Positions 25,058-37,269 of a DNA stretch of 64,000 nucleotides are shown piece by piece (position 1 is the first letter of the stretch; every line of letters begins with the position of its first letter). The translations under genes and the position numbers were made by a program. The stretch lies in NCBI GenBank assembly GCA_023053545.1, contig JAKZAN010000002.1:10784790-10848789 (forward strand). Reading direction: 5' to 3'. The notes under the pieces were generated by a model. The model saw nothing but the letters and a program-made list of their open reading frames with translations, did not search any database and was not told where the DNA came from. The stretch comes from Lepidurus packardi. Lineage: Eukaryota; Arthropoda; Branchiopoda; Notostraca; Triopsidae.

Positions 25058-26645
25058 TGTAGTCACAAAGAGTAATACCAGCTGTTAGCTTAAAAATGTC
25101 ACTTCGTGGTGCTACAACAAGAGCTGTTGTGCAAGAGAGAGCGAGGGAGCGTTGGGTTCTCTTCTAAGGTCTATTCAAGATGGCTTGACTGTATCAAGTC
25201 TTCTCAGCATTCTGGTTTTCCTCCCGAACCAATCCAGCCAGCAAATATGTAGGTTATCAGCGTGACGGCCCTACGGCAAAGTGAAACAATGGTTGCACTC
25301 AATACCTGGAATATAGGCGTGACTTTCCCTCGTTCCCTGCAGGTTCTTCCGACACGAGTACTTCCAAGTAAATTTTTAAAAAACACGGTCCAAAGGACTC
25401 TACGAACGGAACTCAGGAAGGCATGATTTTTAAGCAAGACAGGCAACAAAAAAAGGCATAGGTATAGCTTCGTGTGTTTTTAATTGTAAAAGAACTCGCA
25501 TGACTAACGACTATATGACTAGCAAACATGAGAGGTGTACACGCAACGCATTGAGATTTTCTCCTATGCGTTATTATAGGCCATACGCTTTGCTATTTTC
25601 TTCAGTTGTGACTGGCACTACCCTAGGGCGCTGAAATTTACTACCCATTGGCCAACGATTTGTCCATGCACCTTGGCAGTTTCCGGTTATGCTTTTAGGA
25701 AGCTATGTGTGCTAAGTTTTCAGATACCGGACAAGATACAGACACAGGACAAGACAAGACCGAAATTCGCAAAAAAGTCTGAAACACCTTCGAAACAGTT
25801 CAAATTATAGTGCTTGTTCCATAAATCGACCGACTGGTGGTCAGGTCATCCCGGAAAAAGGGCAGCCTTGGGACAACTCACTCCTACCCATAGTTTCACT
25901 TATACTATAATAATTTATTCGTTAGGCTAGCCCGACCCTTTTGAAAGCAGCAAACGCATAAAGCGGATTCTGTCATGTTGGAGGAGGCGCCTCTGGAATT
26001 TTCAGCAACTCGGACCAGTGCACGTAGTATTTTTTCTCCCCAGGATTTTCGGCGGTTTACGCCACAGGGAGCTTAGTACCATAACGTAGCCTAACCTAAT
26101 CTAAGCTAACTTAACTTAACCTAGCCTAACTTAACCTAACCTGACATGCCCCACCTGGAGCATATTAACTCTCTTGCATGCTTCGTTGCGGATCGCTAGG
26201 CACCTCCCCCAAGATGGCTAAATCAGCTTTTATGCGTTTCCTGCTTTCAGAAAAGCTCGGAACATCACATGATCAACGAACATCTTTGATAAGGTGTTGC
26301 TCTTTAAAAAACCCAAGGCAAAACATATTGAAATTCATAACCCTAAAAAAATACCAGGTCCAAGCAATGTACGAGAAAAAGATTGCATCAAAAAGTTATT
26401 TCATATTATACCGTGGTTTTCGAGGAAATAAAAGCGTCATACCTATGAGAAAAATCATACCTATATTTATTAACGTCTCAGTTTGCTGCTTGCCGTTCCG
26501 TACACACTTGTTGGCTGACTTGAACTTAATAATCGAAAACCAGGAATCGTGATTTTAAATCGGTTCGGTACTATCGATTGGTAAACACGTCAGCTCTCAG
26601 CTGATCCTCGGTCAAAATCAAACAAGATTTTGTTTCTGTTTTAAA
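25058..26645. other. Divergent intergenic region CRYZ / SLC39A7
   Basis: About 1.6 kb between two divergently transcribed genes, so it should contain both promoters. It holds a degenerate CCTAA/CTTAA-rich stretch at about 26090-26145. A 124-codon frame at 26178-26552 has no family signature. Confidence 0.45.
26090..26145. repeat. Degenerate CCTAA-type repeat
   Basis: About ten imperfect units of the CCTAA / CTTAA kind (for example ACTTAACCTAACCTGAC). This resembles decayed telomere-type or simple repeat, of a sort seen again on the other strand at 59505-59548. Confidence 0.5.
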
Positions 26646-28253
26646 ATGAATACCTCTAATTGGCGCTGGAGCTTTGATAGCAGGGATAAGGTAATTTTCT
26701 GCAGCTTTCTCCTATTTTTCGTTTTGTTATGGACTTTGCCTCAAACCTGCCAAGCCCATGGCCATTCTCATGATGATGGACACGGCCACTCACATGACTT
26801 ACACGATGATCATGACCATCACGGGCACAACCATGGAGCAGGAGGAGCAGGAGCAGCCTATAAATACTCCAAACAAGCAAATGTTGAAGCACGCCAGCCT
26901 TCGCACCAGGCTAATCCCGCGAAATGTAATCACGGACATTCTCACGATGATCCCCACTCTCATGGGTCGCACCAACAACATGGCCATGCTCATGAAAACA
27001 ACCACCAACACTCGCATGAACCAGCATCGCCTAAACGTGGTCATTCTCATGGGGAATTGCCTGCCAAGAAACCAGCCCAAGCGGTTCCTAATAGCAAACC
27101 CAGTGCAAACTTGCCCCAACAGAAATCTATTGACTATACCTTATGGGTTGAAGCTATAGGGGCCACTGTTTTAATTAGCGCCGCCCCTTTTCTCCTTCTG
27201 TTTTTTATCCCTGTGGACAACAGTCCTGAACATCGGCCGTTATTAAAGGTTCTTCTCAGCTTCGCATCGGGTGGTTTGCTTGGAGATGCGTTCTTGCATC
27301 TCATTCCTCATGCGCTGATGGCTGCAGAAGAGAGCGAAGAAGGGGGCCGCTCTCATTCCCATTCACATGGACATAGTCATGAAGACGGGCATGGAGGTCA
27401 TGACATGCGGGTAGGCATGTGGGTCCTGTTCGGTATTGTTGCCTTTTTAAGTGTCGAGAAATTTGTTCGTATTGTAAAAGGCGGACATGGCCATTCCCAC
27501 TCTGGTGGATCATCACATAAGCCTGCTGCTAGCGTACCAGCAACAAAGCAGAGCAAATCTGCCAAATCAAAGAGCAAAAAAGACAAAAGCTCAGACAAGG
27601 ATGATACAGCTGACGAGGTTACTAAAGAAGAAACCGAAGACAAGAAAGACGACATTTTGCCAGTCGTCAATACCGACGAAGGCGAAATAAAAGTCGCCGG
27701 GTACCTGAACCTCGCAGCGGATTTCACCCATAATCTGACGGACGGATTAGCGATAGGGGCGTCTTTTTTAGCGGGCCGCAACATTGGCATTGTCACCACA
27801 ATTACTGTTCTCCTGCACGAAATCCCTCACGAAATTGGAGACTTCGCTATCCTCATCCAGTCTGGCTGTTCTAAGAAGAAAGTATGCACATTTTAACACG
27901 TATTTTAGTGTATTGTAATTATTCATTTCAATTACTAATTTCTTTATTTTAGGCTATATTCTTACAGTTGACCACAGCGCTTGGAGCTTTGACTGGAACT
28001 ATGATTTCCTTAGTTGCTGACGGAATTGGTAACGTTTGAATCGTAATTGAATGAGTGATTCACGTTTCGTTGTTTAGGCACGGCAGCGACTACTTGGATC
28101 CTGCCTTTTACAGCGGGAGGATTTATTTACATTGCCACAGTATCGGTCATTCCGGAATTGCTTGAGAACAGCCGTCTTAAGCAATCCATTATGGAAGTAT
28201 TAGCCTTGTTGCTTGGAATCTATATGATGGTGCTTATTGCCAGCTATGAATAA
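26646..28253 (+). CDS. SLC39A7: ZIP7-type zinc transporter (Catsup-like)
   Basis: Zinc importer of the LIV-1 ZIP subfamily. Known ZIP7/Catsup proteins release zinc from the ER and Golgi into the cytosol. Exons 26646-27881, 27953-28028 and 28078-28253 keep phase and give 495 residues (human 469). An N-terminal hydrophobic segment ([12 protein letters not shown]) is followed by a very His-rich lumenal region to about residue 140, with repeated HGHSHDD. Next are membrane segments, a second His-rich loop ([16 protein letters not shown]), and a Lys/Ser/Asp-rich loop before the metal-binding helices. Those helices carry [13 protein letters not shown] and [13 protein letters not shown], the LIV-1 HEXPHEXGD signature. 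A likely AATAAA poly(A) signal overlaps the stop codon. It converges on KIF14. Confidence 0.96.
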
Positions 28254-28663
28254 AATAGCCGTATGCCTGCCCCGAAATTTGTACAAGATCTGAGTACATT
28301 TCATGCCATCTCGGCAACTCGGGTCAGATGGTGGTGGTCGTGCTCATCATTTCGCGTGCTGAGATGGGGTAAATAACGGGATATAACGCACGTTTGACGT
28401 TGCAAGAATGAAATCTTAACTAGGAAAGAAGGAATTAAGAAGTTTTTACATGACCTGTTGTGATTTTGCTCCGAATACTTTTCGAGTGCAATACAATGAT
28501 CCAACACTTAGAAATCAGCTTCCAAATTTCATTCGAAGCAAGGGAGATCTCCTTTAAAACATTTTTATAAAAATAGAGAAAAGCGACAGTACAAAGAACT
28601 AGACAGAAAGTGGCAAAAATTCAACACCAGTATTTAAAGCAAACAAGAAACGAATTACTATGG
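28254..28663. other. Convergent 3' region of SLC39A7 and KIF14
   Basis: About 410 bp shared by the 3' flanks of two converging genes. Nothing further is visible. Confidence 0.45.
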
Positions 28664-31600
28664 TTAGGTTTCATCGTCAAACCCACACGTTGACACGCTA
28701 AAGTGTACGTTTTTATCGGGCTTTGCGCTGCTTTGAACCTCGGCTTTTGCAGACGACTTCAAGCTTGATTTCACCGGAACAACGTCCGGATCAAACGCGA
28801 CGGTTACAGCACGCATCCAATACTCCTCTACGTCTCCATGATCTGAATTGAGACTGCAATCAGAAGACGAGCTCATGCTATCACTATCCTTGTTCTGCAT
28901 CTCTCGATGCATCGCCAAATTCCGTAATAGTGGGCGGGACGGCGAAGCAAGTAGCGGAGCAGGAATAGGGTTGTACACAATATCCCGCCCCTTTTTCAAT
29001 GCCATCGCTCGCGTGCGTTCTGCCATGATCTTACGGACGCAATTAGTAGCAAAAGACAAGTCTTCTAAGAAGCCTTCGATGTCGGATGATATCGTAGTGG
29101 GATCTGCACACTTTACATATGTACGCACGAGCGTTTCTAAACAAGTAGCGGTTTGCTTAAAGTTGAGTAAATCAGGTTGGCCTTGACTCAAGGCTTCGGC
29201 TATTAAAGCAATTTTCTCAATTGCGCACCAAATTTGCGCCAACAAAACCACATTAGAACGCCAATCAGATAAGCTCGTTTCACAACTGTTAGCATTCTCT
29301 AAACCAGCAGCCTAGGGACAAGAAAAAGGATTATTACATTTCATAATGAATAATATGTATTATAATAACAGACAATATAAAAGAAATAAAAATAAAATAA
29401 TTTAATAATCAAATAAATAATTTAAAATATAATATAAATAATAAAATGTAAATAATAATATAAAATTATACTAAATATAAAAGAAAAGAAATTATATTAA
29501 CAGAAAAAAGCAATAAAAACATTTACCTTTATAGATAGAGGGTGACAATTCTCCACCACGTTTAAGGTCTGACAAATGCAATCATAACATGCCTTAATGA
29601 GCCAACTGGACGAACTTTGCCCCAGGGACAAGGAAGAAGAGTAGAGACTTGAGCTCGAGGAGTTCTGGGAGTCTGACGCAATGCTTTCATCCGGTAAGTT
29701 GATAATAAAGGATCGTAATTGGTCCCCTTTCTCAATTAGCACCTAACACCCATTCGTTTAGTCAATTACAAGTACTTTTCTTTTAAGTTTACTTGATATA
29801 AGGAAGTATGCGCTTCTTGGAAACCCACAAGTAAGCAAGAGGTGAAAAAGTAGCACTGTGGTTCGTTTAGGAGGGTTTCAAAAGACATTTCCACAGTGTC
29901 GCACATGGCCAAAACAAAACCAAGGAGCCGCAAAATTTCCTTCACAACATCTTCCGATTTTCTCGCCCAGTCTTCGGCGAAACCTGCCCGCTGGCGCTCC
30001 AAACCCTGCAATACGGAAGGAATGTATCTTGTAAAAAAATAAAAAAAATAAATAAACATGAGATGAAGTTACCTGTAGTACAAAGACGACCGCGTTTTGC
30101 AGCCTACTGACCAAACTTTCGGCTTCAGAAATCAAATTCTTCTGAATCGAAACCGCTATTTCTTCCCGGTCGACGTACGTAGGGTGTTGCCCGAGCACTT
30201 GTTCAACCCAGGTCGGCAAGGAAAGCAACAGAAAGGACGTAGTTGAAAACAAAGCGAGAGCGGTAGTACCGTGGCCGTCTTTACTGACAAGCAGCCCAGG
30301 TAGTGAGCTTGGCTGCCATATTTGGCTCAAGTTATGTACAGTTTGGGTCAACGATACTAATTGATGCATAATCTGTGACAGCAGACCCCTTTGTCTTTGA
30401 ACTTTCTGTAAGCTTTCCAGCGCTGCTCTTGCCACGGCTGTGCCCGAATCCGGATGTGAAGCCAAGCCCCGTTTCCCAGGCAAGCCTAAGAAAAATACAG
30501 AGACGTTATCTTTGCTTAACACACACACACACACACAAAAAACCTCAACGCAGAGGTAGTAAGAGCAAATTACTATTGTATCGATGGGGTGAAGCCAGTA
30601 GACTTCTTCTCCTATAAGAAGAATCCATGCTATGATTTTCATCTAACGTCACATTGAAAGAATCGTCTATAGTCGCAAACGAGCATTCCCATATATCATT
30701 AGGAATCTGTGATTTGGCAACCGGTCCACTGTTTCTCCCGTCGGATGTTGGTTCCCAAACGTCATTCGAATTGAATAAATCTTGAAAACTTCCCTACACA
30801 GATTAAAAACCAAAATTTTAATAATAATTAGAAATAAAAATAAATACATTTTAAAAAATCGACCTATCAATTAGTATGGCCAAAGGCATTTGCCTACGAT
30901 GCATAAACGAAAAAAATACATAAATTATATTTACTTCGCCTTCTGCCAAATCTCTTAAGCTTTCGAGTGCCCCTTCGAACCTGTCGACGCTAAACAAAAT
31001 GGTCATATTGTTTTCTTTGTCATTAACAAGGATGGCACGTCTGAACATTTCTGGGAGTACACCACGGTAACTGAATTCCTAGAATAGTTGGTATTATTTC
31101 TTGCACTTGAAATTACACGCTTCGAATTACATAAGGTTTCTTCAGGCTTAGGCAAATAGCATTGGCTTCCGTTACCATTTGCGCAAGCTGAAACACGGGT
31201 ATTGAAGACACTGGCTCTAACAACCATCGCGACATTGAATCCCATGGGCTTCCTTCGTTTTCCTGAACGGGATAAAAAGATGTAGCATTCATACATATGT
31301 GCATTCATACAAAGATCGCCTACGTGGATAGGTGAAGAAGATTCTGAAATCACAGCTTGGTTAACTCTGTTTCGGACAAAGTGGTCAAAGTCCATTCTTT
31401 GTGTATCCAAATTCCCTTCCAAGTCAAGGATATACTTTTCGTAGAGTTCTTTCTGCCGTTTAAGTTCTGCTTCCAGCTCGTCCTTAGCTTCCGCTTTAGC
31501 CAATTCTGCCTCTGTTTGCAGTCTAACAAACCCTAACTGTAATGCTATCTAATTTCGGTATGACGGTTTTACCTTTCATTCTGGATACGATACAGCTCTT

Positions 31601-34600
31601 CGTAAACGAATTGGTAGCTGCAGGTTCCAGTCAACGCCAGGTTTGGCTCCGGGTCTTTGGGATGATGGACACGGAAAAAGTGACTAGGTCCAAGTACCAG
31701 TCGATCGCCCTGGTGTAAAACCGTTTCTGTCTTGATCAGGTGCCCGTTGATATACGTTTCACCATCCGCACCAGGGCTCAAAAGCAAGCGATTTTTCGAG
31801 TTCAGGATAACGCTAAATCAATCAAATGCGTACTGTTATGCCCGAATATATAATATTATGTAACAATATATAACACAGTGGATGATCGGTTATAGAACAC
31901 CTAATTTTTATTTATTTTTTGGGGGGTCTCCAAAGCGAAGTAATCAAATTTCCATTAAAACCTATGGTAAATCGATGACCGGTTAACGAACAATTCGGGT
32001 AGCGAACATCTTTTTGGAACGGATTACGTTCATTAACCGATCATCCACTGTATAATATAATACTATATATAATTAATACTATAATATTATTCTAATATAA
32101 TATGTAAACATATAATATTATGCCAAAATACGCGCGAGTTATACCAATGAGTAGGTTGAATCAGATGGCCCTCTAGAAGGATACTATGGTACGAGTCGTT
32201 CCTGGTGGACTTAACTGAGCCAATCTTGGTGCCCCCGTCTTTCAGCACGAAATAAAGCATGTTGGACAGTGAAGGATCACTCGTCAAATTGACCAAGCAC
32301 GGGAAGCGGCTGTCTATGCGATGGGAAATCCCGGAAGTGCTCAAGTCCTCCATTTCTTGATTTCTTCGACGTTCAGTCTCGGCTAGCTTTTCTTCCCAGG
32401 ATCTAAAATAAGCAATAAACCTTGATAAACCGCACAAATACCATAGTGTCGCGACGCTTGCTTACTTGGCGTGCGCTAATTCCTTCAGCTTTTCCTGCTC
32501 AGCTTTTTCTAACTTGATCTTTAGTTCGCAAATCTGGGCTTCCAATTTCGAGTCGCAATGATCCGCTGATTCCACGCGAGTTTCTGCTCCTCCGGAGGTC
32601 GTTACCACAGTTTCTACAGCGACAGACCATCCTGCCTGAGGTTGCATTTCATGCATTCGTCGATACTGTTCCAATTCCGCCCGTAATTGCCTTTATAAAC
32701 CAAAAAAAATACGTAAATGGGGGGATGCAACCAGGATAGGACAAGGGGGATAGCACCTTATGATCTTTGCTGATGGATCCTCGTTGATACGCGCAACGTT
32801 CAAGATGGTCCGTGCTTGGCAAGCATATCGCAACGTCGACAAAGTTTCCTCGAAGTGGCAACTGGCTGGACTCACCGTAGCTAGCATGGCAGTGCGCGAA
32901 TTGCCACCAAGACTTTCCTATTAATGATTTGTATGTATATTCTGAGAAATTTTGACGTTTGTACGTACTTTAAGGAGCCAAGTTAGTATAGACTCGCGAT
33001 AAGGTACGAAAATGTTCTTCTTGCCAGCCGAAACATCGGCTAAAGCTTGTATGACCCGTCCTAAGGTCAACAGCGATTGGTTAATCTGCACTCCCTCCTA
33101 AAGAACACATTTATTCAATAACGTTACGCACAAAAGTCACGAAAGACGGAAAATACCTGTCTGCGTTCACCGGTCGAGTTCACTTGAGCAACTCTTTCGC
33201 TTCCAGCCAAGTCCACAATGTTGATCTTGCTCTTGCGGTTCAAAGTATGGGCTTTACTATCGACGAATTCTTCCTAAAAAAGAGCAATCCATTTCTCGAT
33301 AGAAAAAAAATAAAGACAAAAATTAATAAAAGAAATACTTACGTGGCTTTGTGTTAGGGTAATGGTGAGTACGGAATGTGAACGCGAACTTCGCTCATTC
33401 GCAGCTGTAGCGGCAGTGACACGACGCTTGTTACCAAGCTGAAGCCAGGCCTGCAAATAAATATAAGAAGTTTTTCTTAGAATTTCCTTTTCATGTTACA
33501 AATTAGTAAGGAGTAATTAGGGAGTAGAAAAAGAAATACCTGCATCTCTTGGTAAGACTTAACCACGTTGGTCGTCAAGTCTACGACATACGGCCCAAGC
33601 ACGGGATGCTCGCGTACTTTGAGGGAGGGTTTCGTGCCACAACTCTGTTCACTGGTGCAAAGTAGCAGATCGTGGATTTTTTCTTTGTAGATCTCAAAGT
33701 AGCTCATCTCTACTGCAACATGACTGGGCGCTGGCTCGCCATTAGGGACCAGACTAGTACTCCCGGCCAAGGTCTGGGTAATTTTCTCAAACAATTCTAA
33801 GCAGAAGCGAGGCACGATTCCTGCTCCTTGTCTTAGACTCTTACACTCTAACTCAATATCTTGCGACTCGGCACCCATGATGCTGTAGCTTTTGCCCGAG
33901 CCTGTCTGCCCATAGGCAAAAAGGCACGTATTGAAGCCTTGGAATGTTTTGTACAAGAGATTTTGCGCTAACGCCCGATATACAAAATCTTGACCATTCT
34001 CTTGTTCTTTGGCATCATCGAAGCAGTGATCGTATACAAACGAGTAGTTCTGACCATATTCTGAGGCTATAAGGATCTCGTTTTCTAGAACCGAGGTAAC
34101 TGGCGTGATGGTCGGGTCCTGCGATTCTCTATTTCATTATGAAAAAATATTACACTATGAATTTCGAATGTAATTATTTACTTTATAAGCTTACTTGGTA
34201 TTTAACGGGCGTATGCGAACAGCTACTGTTAATAAACTGCTCTCGCCTACTGAAATCCCAGCGCCTGGAGTCATGGATGCTCTGCGACACGATCTAGGCG
34301 TCTCTATTTGCACATTGTTGAAACAATCTGGCGTGAAAGGGTAAAGAGATATGTCGGAGCGTCTTTGCAAATGGCTGCGCGGTGTTCTAACAGGGCTGGG
34401 ATCAAGCGGGCGTCGATGCATTGACAATCGAGAAGAGGAAGAAAAAGCTACACGAGACGGGGTTGAAGGCAACTGAAAACTGCTTGCGGTTGCAGTAATA
34501 GAGGTTGAGCTGGAGGCTCGCAATTTAGTGTCTTGCTTAACGCTTGACACAGACGAGGACAAGGACAGATCGGTGGACAAGTCGGAAACTGAGAGGTCAC

Positions 34601-35067
34601 TGTTGGACAGTACGCTAGGATTCTCATTGAAACTGGGTTTATCTTTAAAAGAATGCCCGGCATTCGACTGGCTTTTTTCAATTTTAATGTTCTTGCCTGT
34701 AGCCGGTTTCTTTTGTTGTACGTTAATTTTTGCAGATGCAGCAGACATCCTAGAGCCTGTTTTGCTAGCTATACTTGTAGTTGTACTTGTGCTAGGGGTG
34801 CTATGAGATTTGCCATTTGTTGTAGGTTTGGAAACGGTTATTTTTGGTGCAGACGAATCTTTTGCAGCTCCACTGCTGGTTCGTGACTTCTCCGTAAGTT
34901 TGTCATCGCTCTTACGGTTCCTAAAAAATAAAATAATAAGTAACAAAGACTATTTTAAGCTTTTGTATGGGGAAGTTAATAAGGGGAAACAACGACCAGT
35001 TTCACATAACAGTGCCTTACCGTTGTTCAGCACCACTTGAAGTAGTTTTCCTCCGGTATTCAGACAT
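28664..35067 (-). CDS. KIF14: Kinesin-like protein KIF14
   Basis: Kinesin-3 family mitotic motor. Known KIF14 binds PRC1 and citron kinase at the midbody and is needed for cytokinesis. Exons, 5' to 3': 35067-35021, 34920-34195, 34128-33540, 33450-33343, 33273-33157, 33097-32969, 32917-32757, 32690-32466, 32402-32145, 31812-31573, 31522-31324, 31262-31131, 31078-30935, 30793-30574, 30485-30073, 30005-29793, 29742-29527 and 29311-28664. The frame closes at 1,594 residues (human 1,648). There is a Ser/Lys-rich N-terminus (~1-240), then the motor domain with P-loop GQTGSGKS, switch [12 protein letters not shown] and switch [11 protein letters not shown]. An [12 protein letters not shown] stretch and a [16 protein letters not shown] neck follow. 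Next come coiled coil, an FHA domain (~735-850, with [17 protein letters not shown]), more coil and a helical C-terminus. The donor at 30574 is a choice between two in-phase sites. Confidence 0.93.
29340..29510. repeat. A/T-only low-complexity intron stretch
   Basis: Runs of aataaataat and ataatataa types in a KIF14 intron. Simple sequence only. Confidence 0.6.
31876..32050. mobile_element. Tigger/pogo-like MITE in a KIF14 intron
   Basis: About 175 bp bounded by perfect 17-bp inverted repeats, CAGTGGATGATCGGTTA at the left and TAACCGATCATCCACTG at the right. The interior has GTTAACGAACAATTCGGGT and GGAACGGATTACGTTC, the wording typical of Tigger/pogo-derived elements. TA bases are adjacent, but the exact target duplication is unclear. 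No coding capacity. Confidence 0.75.
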
Positions 35068-35408
35068 AATTCCAAGAGAACCCTAACATGTACAACCCTT
35101 CACTTGAAAACACTTAGCAACTCATAAAACTAACTAAAACTAACCTCGAAAAGTTGACCTAACTACAATGCGCGGTCAATCAGCCAGGCGTTGTGGGTTG
35201 TGGCGTGGCTTCAACTGTTTTGAATTTTGTCCATATTTGAAACGGCGAATAGGCGTCCGTTCTTCTATCGTGACGTTCTGTTCCAGCATTCGTTCCATCG
35301 GGCGTGCGCTGCTAGAATATACCACGCCCTGTTTTCGCTAGCTCCAGGTTCGCACGCCTTTTCTACGGAACACATTTAATCAATCTAGGAACTGCAAAAT
35401 AAACGAAC
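35068..35408. promoter_or_regulatory. Head-to-head spacer KIF14 / PFDN5
   Basis: Only 341 bp separate the start codons of two divergent genes, so both promoters and 5' UTRs must fit here. No TATA box stands out. A shared bidirectional promoter is inference from spacing. Confidence 0.6.
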
Positions 35409-36123
35409 ATGTCTGGAAAATCTGAGGTACCTCAAGAGATCGACCTTACGAAGTTAAGCTTGCCCCAGTTGACACAGCTTAAACAACAGTTTGATCAAGT
35501 ATGGTATCGTAATTTTGAATAGAATAAAAGAACAGTAAAGTACCCTCATGTTTCGTTTGCTTTCTTAGGAGCTTGCATTATGTCAAGATTCTTTACAGAC
35601 CCTAAAAATGGCTCAGACCAAGTTTCAGGAGTCATCCGAGACTGCAGAAAAACTAGAGAGTACGACAGAAGGATCCGACATTCTGGTACCTTTAACTGGA
35701 TCTGTAAGAGCTGTTATTAAACCTTACAGGTGTCCTGTAAGATTTAGGAACTATTTTTTTACGTATACAGATGTATGTTCCGGGAAAAATGGTCCAACCA
35801 GAAATAGCTTTGATTGAAATTGGGACTGGTTACTATGCTGAAAAGGTTACCGGGCTTCTCAATTGTATAGGTGAAATTAACTCTTGTCATTATAGAAAGT
35901 GGCTGACGCGAAAGATTACTTCAGACGACGAGTCAAGTTTCTTACTGAGCAAATGGAGAAACTTCAGCTTATTGGCATTGAGAAAAGCAAAATCCGCGAA
36001 GGTAAATCTCAAAGCTTTATTAATTTTTCACGGCTAAACTTAATTTCTTTCACAGCTATAATGGAGGTAATGGAAATAAAAATGCAAAATCAAATGAGTC
36101 AGTCAGCAGCAGCTCGGGCTTAA
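35409..36123 (+). CDS. PFDN5: Prefoldin subunit 5
   Basis: Alpha-class subunit of the hexameric prefoldin cochaperone, which hands nascent actin and tubulin to the CCT/TRiC chaperonin in the cytosol. Exons 35409-35498, 35569-35703, 35771-35845, 35896-36001 and 36056-36123 give 157 residues (human 154). The N-terminal helix has IDLTKLSLPQLTQLKQQFDQ. The beta hairpins carry ILVPLTGSMYVPGKM and VLIEIGTGYYAEK-like sequence (IALIEIGTGYYAEK). The C-terminal helix runs AKDYFRRRVKFLTEQMEKLQ. The acceptor at 35896 keeps frame and gives EKKVADAKD. Confidence 0.94.
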
Positions 36124-37269
36124 AATTATTATCTTACTCATGACCGCATCCTTGTCTAATAATTAAACCATTTTGCTTATTTTGTGTTTGAATACAATCC
36201 AAACTAACCAAAAAACTTACGAAATTCTCTGCTACCATTCAGAGTGAAACCATAGATAATTAGAGTAATAGGAAAGTGTCAAAATCTCGCTGCACGTTGA
36301 CTTTGGTTTATTAGAGTGTTACGGGGGAAACATGCATAGTTATATACCGAAATAACCGGAGAGGAATAAACGTGCAAAAAATCCAGTGGTTTAAGAGTAC
36401 GAGATAACGGTGCACTGGTTGCTTATTTTCACAATTGACGTCCTTTTTTTAATCCCTCCCATCGGAAGCCTGTAATGTCAGAAGTTTTCCAAAGAAATAA
36501 TAATTTCTGGGAGGCTAGTCTGTTGCACAACTTATAAAAACAAGATACCCATCACAGAAATTCCCAAGTTTTCGACTTACTCCAATTAGCGTTTGCCAAG
36601 TTTAAGAGAGAATTGAAAAAAGGCTAGCCTAAACATACTTAATTCCATAATGTACCAAAGAAAGAAACAACGCATAGAAAATCTTTGCTAAGAATCACCA
36701 TTGAAGCTATACATTATTGGGACAGATGTTATAGTTATGATGAAGACAAGCCAAACTTATAGCTCCAAATTTTCGATGTCTCGACATGGCGTCTCGTTCT
36801 TTCCATGAATGCTCGGTGTACCTGCTCCTTTTATGCAACTGAACGCAATCCTCCACAGCAATATTACGACTTGAGAAGCTTCCCCGCCCGTTGGTTCGCC
36901 ATAGATATCCGTGTTTCGTTCGATGTCGCCTAAGAAGAATGAAAGAAGACGACAGAAAAGACAAAATAATAGAGAGAAACGGTTTTACGGAGTTACAAGA
37001 AGCCCCGGATAAATCAAGATACTAGTAGGTTAACCAGGGTATTTCATGTCACACACGGCAAACTCATACGCTTTTTAGGTTTGTAAGTAGAGGAATAGAG
37101 CTAAAAACTACGGTCTTGGGGCCATATATAGCCAAGCAGCCCAATACGACTTGCTCACTATCTAAAATTTTGGCAACGACAGGGGTTTCGCAAACTACCT
37201 CTTGAGTTCTTTTTTGTCTTGTTCATCATCCACCCCAATCACCTGAACGAACTGAAGCATGCATACAGA
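36124..37269. other. Convergent 3' region of PFDN5 and SNAP25
   Basis: About 1.1 kb of 3' flank between converging genes. An 85-codon minus-strand frame at 36707-36964 has no recognisable feature and probably lies in the SNAP25 3' UTR. Confidence 0.4.

Noticed and set aside
26090-26145. Possible telomere from CCTAA-type repeats
   Set aside because: Units are few and degenerate, and genes continue on both sides; this is interstitial simple repeat.
26656-27159. Plus- and minus-strand frames overlapping the zinc transporter His-rich region
   Set aside because: Shadows of the CAT/CAC-rich codons of SLC39A7; the main frame has the ZIP signature.
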